Shown in pieces: positions 1 to 8,491 of a stretch of DNA of 64,000 bases. Source of the DNA: Salipaludibacillus daqingensis (lineage in GTDB: Bacteria; Bacillota; Bacilli; Bacillales; Salisediminibacteriaceae); assembly GCF_029891575.1 (NCBI RefSeq), contig NZ_JARZHF010000003.1, forward strand, positions 248,001-312,000, given 5' to 3'. Under the pieces are notes generated by a model. The model did not search any database, had not been told where the DNA came from, and worked only from the letters and a program-made list of their open reading frames with translations. Each line of letters starts with the position of its first letter. The stretch's first letter is position 1. The position numbers and the translations under genes are program-made.

Positions 1-125
1 ACCCACGCTTTTTTTGTAATACTTTGGTTACTATCTAACAACAACGTTTTTTTCCCTGCTTTTGCAGCAAATAAAGCTGCGCTCGCTCCTGCAGGTCCTG
101 CACCAATAACTATAATATCGTACAT
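1..125 (-). CDS. NAD(P)/FAD-dependent oxidoreductase, N-terminal fragment
   Basis: Only the first 41 residues are in the window; the rest lies beyond the left edge. The protein starts with MYDIIVIGAGPAGASAA, a classic FAD-binding Rossmann motif (GxGxxG, here GAGPAG) at residues 8-13, followed by a second beta strand ending in LLLD that would hold the ribose hydroxyls. This is the N-terminus of a thioredoxin-reductase-like or related flavoprotein. The ATG at position 125 is preceded by a GAAAGGG-like ribosome site. The specific substrate cannot be read from this fragment. Confidence is good for a flavoprotein and low for any subtype. Confidence 0.8.
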   Translation of the reverse strand, partial: MYDIIVIGAGPAGASAALFAAKAGKKTLLLDSNQSITKKAW

Positions 126-314
126 ACTAACCAACCCTTTCGAGAATTCTAATCGCTTTCATTATTCATTTTACAAATGTTCCCTAACGAAATCGAATGA
201 TCTGCTTATAACAATTAGGGAAACCTTGATTGAATAGTTATTTTGGTTAAAACCATTTGTGAGTTTGGAGAGTATGCGAGGAATTTTTGAAGAAGATACG
301 GTAATGTGCGGCTT

Positions 315-410
315 GCTTCCCTTCAAGCGATCTGAAAATGCATGAAGGTCACTATACCTTTCTTTTACTTCCTTTCAAGCGATCAACCTACTAACGAATG
401 TCACTATCCC
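315..410. repeat. Two copies of a 52-bp intergenic direct repeat
   Basis: The gene-free stretch 126-510 holds two units offset by 52 bp. TTCAAGCGATC occurs at 322-332 and 374-384, and GTCACTAT at 348-355 and 400-407. The bases between the anchors differ, so these are old copies. The rest of the gap, apart from the flagellin promoter, shows nothing recognisable. Confidence 0.6.
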
Positions 411-442
411 ACTCCCTCCTAAATCTCTTAAAGAAAATAAAC

Positions 443-472
443 TTGTTCTGTTTTCAGAATAATTGGTATAAT
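443..472 (+). promoter_or_regulatory. Candidate SigA promoter of the flagellin gene
   Basis: TTGTTC (443-448), an 18-bp spacer and a perfect TATAAT (467-472) lie about 40 bp before the flagellin start. I saw no convincing SigD-type (TAAA/GCCGATAA) element, which is what a flagellin gene would normally use. Confidence 0.5.
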
Positions 473-510
473 GGATATAAGATAGAATGACTATTGAAAG
501 AGGTGATACG

Positions 511-1326
511 ATGATTTCCTCTCAATCAGTTCCATTTTTTTCAACAACAAAACAAACGAACAATCAGCTAGCGATGAAAATGCTTCGCCTCAGTTCGTCA
601 CAACGGATTAATAAGGCCGCAGACGATGCAGCGGGCTTAGCCATTTCAGAAGGCATGCGAGGTCAAATCCGCGGAGACCGGATGGCCACTCGGAACATGG
701 AGGACTTTCAATCGCTAACTAGGACGGCGGAGGGTGCATTAAGTCAGTCACACGATATTTTTCAACGGATGCGGCAGCTCGCTGTTCAAGCGAATAACGG
801 AACATTAACAGAATCAGATCGAAATGTTCTGCAGAAAGAATTCTCACAAATTCGCGAGACGTTAGATGCGATTGGACGAGATACGGAATTTAATACACAA
901 CCGCTACTTGATGGGTCATTCACTAACAAACGTGCAATAACAAATGCAAATGGACAATCCCTCCAGCTTTCGATTGATGGAAGCACGTCTGATTATTTAG
1001 GTAGCGTTGTTTCAGGTCAAAGTTTAGCCGATGTTGATTTAAGTTCCGATCCTCGAAGTGCTCTTGGCGTGATCGATGAATCGATAGCAAGAATCTCTCA
1101 TACTCGAAGCACGCTTGGTTCCACGGACAATCGATTAAATTACGCCGGTAGCCTTGCGCAAACTCACCTTTTGAATTTACAACAAGCTGAATCGCGCATT
1201 CGCGATGCAGATATAGCAGCGGAGTCGATCCAACTTAACCAATATTTAGCGATGCAACAAGCGCAGTTAAGCGCCCAGAACATGGGTATTGGAATGAGTG
1301 GTATGCAAATAAATTTACTTCAATAA
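511..1326 (+). CDS. Divergent short flagellin
   Basis: A 271-residue flagellin, the filament subunit exported through the flagellar type III system. The conserved N-terminal D0/D1 region is visible at about residues 30-110: RINKAADDAAGLAISEGMRGQIRG and the following TAEGALSQSHDIFQRMRQLAVQA segment. The C-terminal helix (AESIQLNQYLAMQ to MQINLLQ) is also flagellin-like. The start at 511 is chosen because AGGTGAT sits directly before it; an upstream in-frame ATG at 487 has no ribosome site. Oddities: the usual MRINHN start is replaced by MISSQSVPFFSTT, and the centre is only about 70 residues, so there is almost no exposed domain. No other flagellar gene is nearby. It is probably a secondary or orphan flagellin rather than the main hag gene. 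Confidence 0.88.
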   Translation: MISSQSVPFFSTTKQTNNQLAMKMLRLSSSQRINKAADDAAGLAISEGMRGQIRGDRMATRNMEDFQSLTRTAEGALSQSHDIFQRMRQLAVQANNGTLTESDRNVLQKEFSQIRETLDAIGRDTEFNTQPLLDGSFTNKRAITNANGQSLQLSIDGSTSDYLGSVVSGQSLADVDLSSDPRSALGVIDESIARISHTRSTLGSTDNRLNYAGSLAQTHLLNLQQAESRIRDADIAAESIQLNQYLAMQQAQLSAQNMGIGMSGMQINLLQ

Positions 1327-1333
1327 TCAAGAG

Positions 1334-1366
1334 GGCTGTCTCTCAAAATGAGGACAGCCTTTTTCA
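1334..1366. terminator. Terminator after flagellin
   Basis: GGCTGTC (1334-1340) pairs with GACAGCC (1353-1359), followed by a T run on the plus strand. It lies just beyond the 3' end of asnB and may act for both convergent genes. Confidence 0.75.
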
Positions 1367-1405
1367 TTCTATTTAAGCTATTCTTACTCATCGGTATTAT
1401 TTCCC

Positions 1406-3283
1406 TTAAGATGCACCATCTAAGTAACTATAAGACTTTTTCTCATTTTCAATATAAAGGACATGCCACTGAGCAAGGATATATAAACACCAGATTTTTC
1501 GTGAATGATCAGCTTTGTCCATTTGGTGCTCCCAAAATAATTTATCTACATAACGTTCGTTAAGATACTGACTCAAACCACTCTCTAGGATGAAGTACAA
1601 ACACTTCTCTCCTCTTTCGCCTTTTAACCAATTTCGCAGTGGGACAGGAAACCCTAGTTTCCGTCTATGGAGAACGTGGTCTGGAACAATCCCTGACATC
1701 GCTTCTCTGAAAATCCGCTTCGTTGTTTTCCGATTCACCTTTCCAGGCAAAGAAATTTTCCTTCCTACTTCAAAAACAGATTGATCAACAAAGGGGACAC
1801 GAAGTTCTAATGAATGGGCCATCGACATTTTATCCGCTTTCGCTAAAATGTTGCCAGGTAACCAAAAATTCGTATCAATGATCTGCATCTTCGTTACATC
1901 ATCCATGTTTTTGGCACCTTCGTAAAACGGTTTGACAAGCTGAAAGGCTGTCTCATTATGAAGGTAACGCTCTTTCAAATTCTCATGGACTACATCAAGA
2001 ACATCTTCCGTATAAATTTTCGCATTTCCGATGAAACGATTTTCTAACAAAGTCATCGCACGATTCAAATAATTTTTCCCGAAAAAATCCGGAAACTGTC
2101 TCGAATGTTTTTTCCATGCTCGTTTGATACTTGGTGGAAGCCACTGAAAATACTTTAGAGCCTGTGGTTCCTGATAGATACGATAACCTCCGAAAAACTC
2201 ATCGGCACCTTCCCCTGACAAAACGACTTTCACATGTCTAGAAGCCATTTTGGAAAGGAGATAAAGAGGAATCGCGGAAGGATCTGCAACCGGATCATCC
2301 TGATGCCACACTGCAGATTCTACAGCTTGAAAAAAATCTTCTTCTGATAATGTCCACTCATGATGGTCCGTATCAAGAATCTCTGCCGTTTTTCTAGCAA
2401 CTTCACACTCATTTAATCCACCTTCAAAACCGACAGAAAATGTCTTCAATGGACCCATTTTTCTTAACATAGCTGCTATTGCCGTAGAATCAATTCCACT
2501 AGATAAAAAACTACCTATAGGAACATCACTTTGGCTATGAAGCTCAACAGATTTCGTTAATGCCTTTCTAATTTTTTTGCGAACCTGCTCATCAGGTTCT
2601 TCGATGGGGTCAAATACCGGCTTCCAATAGCGCTCTATCTTAAAATCATTTCCTTTGACGATTAACCGATGACCAGCAGGTAACTTGTACACTCCCTCAA
2701 CCATCGTAGCCGGTTCAGGCACATATTGAAAACTCAGAAAGTGTAACAAACTTTGTTCATTAAGTTTCGCAGGACCAGTGAATTCGCCTAAGACGCTTTT
2801 CAATTCTGATGAACATATAAGCTTTTCATCATCATACCAATAATAAAAAGGTTTGATCCCAAAATGATCACGTGCTGCGAAAAATAATTCATGTTCCGAA
2901 TCCCATAATATGAACGAAAACATCCCTTGCACGTGGTCCACACAATCTACGCCATATTCTTCGTATAAATGAAGAATGGTTTCCGCATCTCCATTTGTCC
3001 TAAATTCATGTCCTTTTGTCATTAAATCTTCTCGAAGGTCTTTATAGTTATATATTTCACCGTTACAAACGAGCATGAGACGATTATTTTCATTAAACAA
3101 TGGTTGGTTAGCTCCTGATTGATCAATGATTGCCAGTCTGCGAAAACCAATGCCTACAAAATTATCGATTTCCACCCCATCATCATCTGGCCCACGGTGA
3201 ACCATCACATTTGCCATTGTTTGAAGACGGGCTCGATCGACCAGTTGTTTGTTAAACGAATAGATTCCATTGATTCCACACAT
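1406..3283 (-). CDS. asnB: Asparagine synthetase (glutamine-hydrolysing)
   Basis: A 625-residue class II glutamine amidotransferase that makes asparagine from aspartate, glutamine and ATP in the cytosol. It begins MCGINGIYSF, so Cys2 becomes the N-terminal nucleophile of the glutaminase domain (about residues 2-190, with RRLAIID and CNGEIYN signatures). The synthetase domain has the ATP-pyrophosphatase loop SSGIDSTAIAA near residue 265 and GEGADEFFGGY near 360. Length fits Bacillus AsnB/AsnO proteins of about 610-635 residues. The start has AAGGAG upstream. It stands alone between convergent flagellin and the anti-sigma gene. Which B. subtilis paralogue (AsnB or AsnO) it matches best cannot be settled by eye. 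Confidence 0.93.
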   Translation of the reverse strand: MCGINGIYSFNKQLVDRARLQTMANVMVHRGPDDDGVEIDNFVGIGFRRLAIIDQSGANQPLFNENNRLMLVCNGEIYNYKDLREDLMTKGHEFRTNGDAETILHLYEEYGVDCVDHVQGMFSFILWDSEHELFFAARDHFGIKPFYYWYDDEKLICSSELKSVLGEFTGPAKLNEQSLLHFLSFQYVPEPATMVEGVYKLPAGHRLIVKGNDFKIERYWKPVFDPIEEPDEQVRKKIRKALTKSVELHSQSDVPIGSFLSSGIDSTAIAAMLRKMGPLKTFSVGFEGGLNECEVARKTAEILDTDHHEWTLSEEDFFQAVESAVWHQDDPVADPSAIPLYLLSKMASRHVKVVLSGEGADEFFGGYRIYQEPQALKYFQWLPPSIKRAWKKHSRQFPDFFGKNYLNRAMTLLENRFIGNAKIYTEDVLDVVHENLKERYLHNETAFQLVKPFYEGAKNMDDVTKMQIIDTNFWLPGNILAKADKMSMAHSLELRVPFVDQSVFEVGRKISLPGKVNRKTTKRIFREAMSGIVPDHVLHRRKLGFPVPLRNWLKGERGEKCLYFILESGLSQYLNERYVDKLFWEHQMDKADHSRKIWCLYILAQWHVLYIENEKKSYSYLDGAS

Positions 3284-3362
3284 CTTAGTTTATCTCCTTA
3301 CGCTTTAAATTTTTATCAATCTGATATTAAAACCGAGCCCATTTTTCTCCAATTAGGTTTAC

Positions 3363-4346
3363 TTAGTCATTAAGTTGCTCTCCTGTTTCCTTCCACTCCC
3401 ACTCATCTACAATCACTTGCTTTACTGGATACCAGCCATCTCCAGCTTCTGGAGCGTATCGACTGTAAATGTAGAAGTAGGACTCTTCATAGCTTCCTAC
3501 GATCATTTCTCCATGAACGTCTCCAATATGAACGACTTTCTCGACAATCCATCCTGCTAACTTCTCTTCTTCATCTAGGGGAAGCGCTTCTCCTCCAGCT
3601 ACATTCCACTCTTCCTCTGCATACTGCAACGCCTCAACTTCCGTGACGCCATCATCAAAAAAGACGATGTCAACGTTGATCATATCGAAGTCTTGTTGAG
3701 AGATTGTAACCCCTTTGCCAAACTCTTTATCAAATGATTCATAGTAATAACCGTCTCGAATATAAGTTGTAAACGGCATTGATGGATCATTTAATAAATG
3801 GTGCGTATTAACTTCTTCCATTCCTTCAGGAGTTGTTGTGATTTCTTTCGTCTCTGGACGATTCACTTCAGGAAACTCGGCACTTTCGTCAGGTGCATCA
3901 TTATTATCATCCGACTCATTTGCCTCGTTGGTGTCATTCGATTCGTTTAAATCAGTCACGTCTACCTCTTCGTTCGATTCGTTTTCATTATTGTCCACTT
4001 GAATTTCCTCATTTTCGTTGTCATTTCCAACTGAACCAGAACCTGTGCCAAACATATTTTGAAATTCATCCGTATTCAAAACAATTAATGAAAGTAATCC
4101 CGCCGCTACTGCTGCTGCAACAAGCCCTTGAGACCACCGTTTCATTTTAGCCATCTTATTTCTTTTACTAGATTCTCTTCTAGCTTCTTCTATTCCTTGC
4201 ATTGCTCTTTGGAACGATTCTCGTTTCGTTTTATCTGAAGGCTCCATTTTCCACTCCTTCATCGCTTCTTCTAGCTCGGTTTCGGTTGGAAATGGATGAC
4301 CTTCGTCTCTTTTTTCTGAGTTTGGATTATTATTTTTATCCGTCAT
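3363..4346 (-). CDS. Putative membrane anti-sigma factor
   Basis: A 327-residue single-span membrane protein whose start overlaps the stop of the upstream ECF sigma gene by 4 nt (ATGA), which implies translational coupling. Residues 1-70 are charged and helical, the likely sigma-binding cytoplasmic part. Residues 73-90 form one transmembrane helix (LVAAAVAAGLLSLIVL). Residues 100-165 are an Asn/Asp/Glu-rich linker, and about 165-327 form an extracytoplasmic domain rich in Tyr, Trp and acidic residues. There is no HxxxCxxC zinc anti-sigma motif. Function is inferred from gene order and topology, since I do not recognise a named domain. The acidic linker suits an organism living at high salt or pH. 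Confidence 0.72.
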   Translation of the reverse strand: MTDKNNNPNSEKRDEGHPFPTETELEEAMKEWKMEPSDKTKRESFQRAMQGIEEARRESSKRNKMAKMKRWSQGLVAAAVAAGLLSLIVLNTDEFQNMFGTGSGSVGNDNENEEIQVDNNENESNEEVDVTDLNESNDTNEANESDDNNDAPDESAEFPEVNRPETKEITTTPEGMEEVNTHHLLNDPSMPFTTYIRDGYYYESFDKEFGKGVTISQQDFDMINVDIVFFDDGVTEVEALQYAEEEWNVAGGEALPLDEEEKLAGWIVEKVVHIGDVHGEMIVGSYEESYFYIYSRYAPEAGDGWYPVKQVIVDEWEWKETGEQLND

Positions 4347-4897
4347 CCTTCTCCCACCTCTTCTCTAATAAGACTCATCATTTTTTTCCTCGCTCGATTT
4401 TGTAGCGCCTTCACTGAAAACGTTGTTTTTTTCATGATTTCTGCTGTTTCTTTTACGGAAAATTCTTCCACAAACCGTAAATGAAGCACAGCTTGATAAT
4501 CTGTCGGCAGCTGATTCATCGTTTGCAACAAATAATTTTTCAAGCCTTTGTCTAAAACCTCTTCCTCCGCAGAATGAACCTTTTCAGTAAATGCCTCTAG
4601 CGTGGAATGTGGCATGAAAGTTGTCGCCTTATGCTTTTTTTGTTTTCGATGGTAATCGATCACAACATTTCTACTAATCGCAAAGATCCATGTTTTAAAA
4701 CTAGATTTCCCTTGAAACCTTGCTAAATTCTTCGCCATTTTAAAGAAGATATCTTGGATCAGCTCTTCTGCATCATGATGATTTCCTGCTTGGACGTAAA
4801 CATAATGAAATAACGGCTGAACGTAACGGCCATGCAACGTACGAAGGGCTTCATCATCGCCATCTAAAGCTAGTTCGACGAGTTTTTCATCTTCCAT
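4343..4897 (-). CDS. ECF-type RNA polymerase sigma factor
   Basis: A 184-residue sigma-70-family protein of the extracytoplasmic function type, with only regions 2 and 4. Region 2 (about residues 20-90) contains HDAEELIQDIFFKMAKNL and the DNA-melting/-10 recognition stretch FKTWIFAISRNVVIDYHRK. Region 4 (about 120-170) has LPTDYQAVLHLRFVEEFSVKETAEIM, a helix-turn-helix for -35 recognition. The start is preceded by AGAGGTGG. It is translated together with the following membrane protein, the usual sigma/anti-sigma arrangement, so it should respond to an envelope signal. The subgroup (SigX, SigV, YlaC or other) is not clear from the sequence. Confidence 0.92.
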   Translation of the reverse strand: MEDEKLVELALDGDDEALRTLHGRYVQPLFHYVYVQAGNHHDAEELIQDIFFKMAKNLARFQGKSSFKTWIFAISRNVVIDYHRKQKKHKATTFMPHSTLEAFTEKVHSAEEEVLDKGLKNYLLQTMNQLPTDYQAVLHLRFVEEFSVKETAEIMKKTTFSVKALQNRARKKMMSLIREEVGEG

Positions 4898-4925
4898 AAA
4901 ACCACCTCTTTTCCATTCACACTAT

Positions 4926-4953
4926 TAGACGCACAAAAAATAAAAAGGAGTCA
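4926..4953 (-). promoter_or_regulatory. Candidate ECF autoregulatory promoter
   Basis: On the minus strand TGACTC (4953-4948), 16 bp, then CGTCTA (4931-4926) sits 28 bp before the sigma-factor start. CGTC is the common -10 core of ECF sigma promoters, and autoregulation is typical of this family. The -35 match is weak. The rest of the gap 4954-5250 holds only the GH42 terminator. Confidence 0.35.
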
Positions 4954-5063
4954 CATTCCATAAAAATTTTAGAAGAGTGTATGCTCTCTCTTTAAAGCTC
5001 TTTCTTTTGTATGTATTTCTTGTCATATATTATTGTATCTCGTTGAACTTATCATGCCTATAG

Positions 5064-5108
5064 ACACAAAAAAGGTTTGAAGTGATATGTCATCACATTC
5101 AAACCTTT
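5064..5108 (-). terminator. Terminator after the GH42 gene
   Basis: AAAGGTTTGAA (5071-5081) and TTCAAACCTTT (5098-5108) form a perfect 11-bp stem with an inner GTGAT/ATCAC pair, followed on the minus strand by a T run. It lies about 140 bp beyond the beta-galactosidase stop. Confidence 0.75.
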
Positions 5109-5250
5109 AATTCACTTCTATAAATTTAGTGTGAAAATTTCTCCAATAAGCTTGCCGGTCAACCTTTGCAAGGAACGCAGAGCCTGATTTGTTCTCTTCC
5201 ATCTATGAAGGAAGAGATACCAATCCATTACTTCCTATTTTCCCTAAACA

Positions 5251-7260
5251 TTACTTCTTTTTCATCAATACGACGCTTCCTAAACGAGGAATCGCCAGGC
5301 TCTTGGAGTACTTGTCTCCTGTTGTGGCATCTGTCCAATCTCCACTAGGTAAAGATACGTCATGTCCTTTTTCAACATCATGATTCAGGACAGAAAGATA
5401 GTCATACTCTCCGCAGTTTCTTTTAACTATTTCAACGTTTTCCGCTGATTCCATAAAAGGGACTTCGGTATCTGTAAACACAGACGTATAGAGTTGATTC
5501 ATCATCTCCGGACTTAATCCACAGCCGACATAATAAACCGTTCCTTTTCCATACGTGTTGCGAGTGACCGCTGCTTTGTCTTGAAACCAAGAATCGTTAT
5601 ATGTGGCTAGTACCTCTGCCGTATCCGCTTCAACATAGTCACACCATACGTTCACCGTTGCTTCCATTCCACTTAACGGTCCGCTAATTCCTTTGACCTG
5701 ACTAGATTTGTTTTCTCGAAGTGACTCATACTCGTGCACTTCTATTCCACATAAGTCAGCTAACTCTCCTGGTAATGTCTTATCTGTTACAACGTTATCT
5801 TCATCTTTCACACCTGTTCGATAACTAAAGATAACCGTGCCGCCATCTTCCACGTATTTTTTCAATTTGTCATTGAAGCCCGTTTTCGTTAAAAAATAAA
5901 TTGGCACGACAACAACTTTATACTTACTCAGGTCCTCATCAGCACGAATAATATTTCCTTGTACGTTCATTGCGTGAGCAGGCTCGTAAAAACGGAGAAA
6001 TTCTTTCACATAATCAAATTGATCGGACTGTGGTTGAATTTGCCACGCCCACTCATTTTCAGGATCGTGATAAAAAGCGACATCAGCGGAATAATCAGAC
6101 GCAATCCAATCATCAGCAAATCCACGTAACGAGTCAATTACTTCTTTTACTTCGTCGTATTTACGCCGTGGTTTGCCGTCGTGATCTAAAATACCGTGAC
6201 AAAATTGTTCTGTTCCAAACCGAGCCGCTCGCCAACGGAAGTAAACAATGGCCTCCGCTCCGCGGGACATCGCTTGGTATGTCCATAATTTCAAGTGACC
6301 AGGACGAGGAAGGTAGCCAATTTGACTCCACCCTTGCGCACCAGAAAGTTCTTCCATCACCCAAAACCCTTTTCCATTTTTCGTTCCTCTGCAAAGATCA
6401 TGTTGTCTGGCAATGGCAGCTGGTGAAATGGGATCTGCCAATCCACCCCAAACGGGATAATTATCAAACGATATAAAATCGAGATCTTTCGCTATTTCCT
6501 TTTGATCTTGAGCAAGGCCGCTATAAACAAAGTTGTGCGTTATAAACTGTCGTTCATCGACATATTGTCGAAGCGTTTCCACTTGCAAGCGATTATACTT
6601 CGTATAGCTGTCTGCGCAAAAACGATCGAAATCGAGAAGCAAACTCGGATTATGTTCTTGATACACTTTTCTTGGCACAGGAATTTGTGACCAATTCGTA
6701 TAAGTTTGGCTCCAAAACACGGTCCCCCACCGTTCATTGAGGGCTTGTACATCACCATATTTTTTCTCTAGCCAATTTTGAAAAGCTTTCTCGTCTACTT
6801 CCCCGTAACTGCGATCGGATTTCTCATGGCCATATTCATTGTCTACTTGCCAACCGATCACTGCTGGATGGTTTCCGTAATGCTTTCCCATTTCTTTCAC
6901 TATTCGCTTTGATAACACTTGGAAAACGTCACTATTCACCGTATAATGACGACGCGCCCCAAACCCAATCACGTGTCCATGATCGTCCACTGGGAGGACT
7001 TCCGGGTATTTTTCAATAAGCCAAGCAGGTGGCGTTGCCGTTGGCGTTCCTAATACGATGTCGAAACCGTATTGATGAATAAGCTCTATCGCCTCATCAT
7101 ATAAACGGAAGTCGAATTCTCCTTCTTCTGGTTCCATGATACTCCAACCAAATTCTGCGATTCTTACAACGTTGATTCCTAACTCTTTCATGAGTTGAAG
7201 ATCTGTTTCCCATCTTTCACGAGGCCATTGCTCTGGATAATAATCTACTCCTATATACAT
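5251..7260 (-). CDS. Beta-galactosidase, glycoside hydrolase family 42
   Basis: A 669-residue cytoplasmic (no signal peptide) GH42 enzyme that hydrolyses beta-galactosides with retention. The family start DYYPEQWP is at residues 6-13. The acid/base is Glu142 in WQVDNEYGH and the nucleophile is Glu303 in FWVMEELSG. A catalytic TIM barrel (about 1-380) is followed by a flavodoxin-like trimerisation domain (about 385-590) and a small beta C-terminal domain. Length is normal for the family. AAAGGAG precedes the ATG. It stands alone with its own promoter and a cre-like site. GH42 enzymes usually act on galacto-oligosaccharides from galactan rather than lactose, which fits the galactoside genes at 14-23 kb. 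Confidence 0.94.
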   Translation of the reverse strand: MYIGVDYYPEQWPRERWETDLQLMKELGINVVRIAEFGWSIMEPEEGEFDFRLYDEAIELIHQYGFDIVLGTPTATPPAWLIEKYPEVLPVDDHGHVIGFGARRHYTVNSDVFQVLSKRIVKEMGKHYGNHPAVIGWQVDNEYGHEKSDRSYGEVDEKAFQNWLEKKYGDVQALNERWGTVFWSQTYTNWSQIPVPRKVYQEHNPSLLLDFDRFCADSYTKYNRLQVETLRQYVDERQFITHNFVYSGLAQDQKEIAKDLDFISFDNYPVWGGLADPISPAAIARQHDLCRGTKNGKGFWVMEELSGAQGWSQIGYLPRPGHLKLWTYQAMSRGAEAIVYFRWRAARFGTEQFCHGILDHDGKPRRKYDEVKEVIDSLRGFADDWIASDYSADVAFYHDPENEWAWQIQPQSDQFDYVKEFLRFYEPAHAMNVQGNIIRADEDLSKYKVVVVPIYFLTKTGFNDKLKKYVEDGGTVIFSYRTGVKDEDNVVTDKTLPGELADLCGIEVHEYESLRENKSSQVKGISGPLSGMEATVNVWCDYVEADTAEVLATYNDSWFQDKAAVTRNTYGKGTVYYVGCGLSPEMMNQLYTSVFTDTEVPFMESAENVEIVKRNCGEYDYLSVLNHDVEKGHDVSLPSGDWTDATTGDKYSKSLAIPRLGSVVLMKKK

Positions 7261-7328
7261 TGTCGATTTCTCCTTTTTTGATATATTACTCTTTCAAAGA
7301 TTCCACTATTTTTTAAAAAAACTTCATT

Positions 7329-7342
7329 TGATAACGCTCTCA
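7329..7342. promoter_or_regulatory. Candidate cre (CcpA) site in the GH42 leader
   Basis: TGATAACGCTCTCA matches the core TGNAANCGNWNNCA with one mismatch. It lies just downstream of the predicted start of transcription, where CcpA would block elongation. Confidence 0.45.
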
Positions 7343-7374
7343 TACTCTTCCTAAGAAAATTAATTTCTATATCA

Positions 7375-7404
7375 ATTATACTTGTTCTCCTTACACTTTG
7401 TAAA
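7375..7404 (-). promoter_or_regulatory. Candidate SigA promoter of the GH42 gene
   Basis: On the minus strand TTTACA (7404-7399), 18 bp, TATAAT (7380-7375). It is the best SigA match upstream of the beta-galactosidase gene, about 115 bp from its ATG. Confidence 0.55.
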
Positions 7405-7608
7405 TTAAATTTATAAAGTTTCTGTTCTTTTATTAATTAACTTTGTTTATGTTCCTCGTTTGATTAAAAAAATCATCACGCCGGCTTGCAGAACAAGTCC
7501 CGAAGTGGCTTAGGCATGCTTAGTACTAAAAAGACACAATGAGTGCTAACGTAGAATAACTCGAGCAGGATTTCAAAAAAATAATTCTGTGTATAGGATA
7601 ATATAATT
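7405..7608. other. Gene-free stretch without clear content
   Basis: Roughly 200 bp between the GH42 promoter and the terminator of the next operon. I saw no ORF, RNA or strong repeat. One segment around 7500-7560 loosely resembles the 53-bp units at 51.4 kb in inverted orientation, but too weakly to call. Confidence 0.4.
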
Positions 7609-7643
7609 AAAAAAACAGAGTCAACCATGGCAATGGTTAACTC
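7609..7643 (-). terminator. Terminator of the phn-mgtC-PHP operon
   Basis: A hairpin (7618-7643; GAGTTAACCAT against ATGGTTGACTC on the minus strand, one mismatch) is followed by seven Ts. It ends the operon 9 bp past the PHP gene. Confidence 0.85.
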
Positions 7644-7651
7644 ATCCGTTT

Positions 7652-8479
7652 TCACCTTTTATGTTCTACTAATAATTCATTTAATGGCATCATTTTACGT
7701 TCTCGATTTTCAAATGTAGCAAGCTCTGTTACACCTAATTGCTTTAATTCTGCAAGAGCTTCCTTCCATCCGTGTGAGAGCTCCTCTGGAGAATGAGCGT
7801 CTGATCCAAATGTAAATGGAACTCCTCTATCATGAAGCAAGCTTAAAAAATTAGTTGATGGGAATATTTCTCCACATTTTCTTATTCCAGAAGTATTTAG
7901 CTCTACAGCCATATTACTTTTAGCTATCACATTAGCTGTTTCTTCCATTTCCTTTTGCATACTTGAAACAGGTTGATAGCCTAATCCTTTCACTGCATCA
8001 ATATGTCCTAAAATGTCAAACATTCCACTGTTCGCAGCTTTTCGAACGAGAGAGAAGTACTCTTTATAAATCTCATCACGGTCAACGTTAGTCCCTTTCC
8101 ACCTCTCAGGGTTAAATACGTGATACCCTCCAAAATAATGAACGGAACCAATGATAAAATCAAATGAATATTGGGAGTACAACTCTTTGTAAAACGTTTC
8201 CCAGCCTTCAAAATAATCTGACTCTACTCCAAGGCGTACATCGATCATTCCTTTATATTCTTCTTTCAGTTCAAAAATTTCTTTATAGTAATTGGGAAAC
8301 TCTGATTTAGCCATCGTCATTCCTGGATTAAAGTGATCTTCTTCGTAAATATACAAAGGACTATGGTCCGAGATACCAATGTGAGAAATTCCTTGTTGAA
8401 TCGCTTTTTCTATCATGTCCCTTATAGAACCAGTTGCATGACCACATCTTTCGTGATGGGTGTGATAGTCTATAATCAT
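7652..8479 (-). CDS. PHP-domain phosphoesterase (histidinol-phosphatase-like)
   Basis: A 275-residue polymerase-and-histidinol-phosphatase (PHP) family metal-dependent phosphoesterase. The metal ligands of the family are visible in order: HTHHERCGH (residues 6-14), SDHSP near 37, GVESDY near 103, GSVHYF near 130, GHIDAV near 178 and SDAHS near 237. The sequence resembles HisK/HisJ histidinol phosphatases in length and motifs. However, it is the last gene of a phosphonate-importer operon with no histidine genes nearby, so it more likely cleaves an imported organophosphate or a product of it. AAAGGATG precedes the ATG, and it lies 12 bp after mgtC. Family confidence is high; the substrate is inferred. 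Confidence 0.88.
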   Translation of the reverse strand: MIIDYHTHHERCGHATGSIRDMIEKAIQQGISHIGISDHSPLYIYEEDHFNPGMTMAKSEFPNYYKEIFELKEEYKGMIDVRLGVESDYFEGWETFYKELYSQYSFDFIIGSVHYFGGYHVFNPERWKGTNVDRDEIYKEYFSLVRKAANSGMFDILGHIDAVKGLGYQPVSSMQKEMEETANVIAKSNMAVELNTSGIRKCGEIFPSTNFLSLLHDRGVPFTFGSDAHSPEELSHGWKEALAELKQLGVTELATFENRERKMMPLNELLVEHKR

Positions 8480-8491
8480 ATAATCATCCTT

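Noticed and set aside
5970-6476. Open frame of 168 codons opposite the GH42 gene
   Set aside because: Antisense to the catalytic barrel; codon pattern and composition show it to be a shadow.
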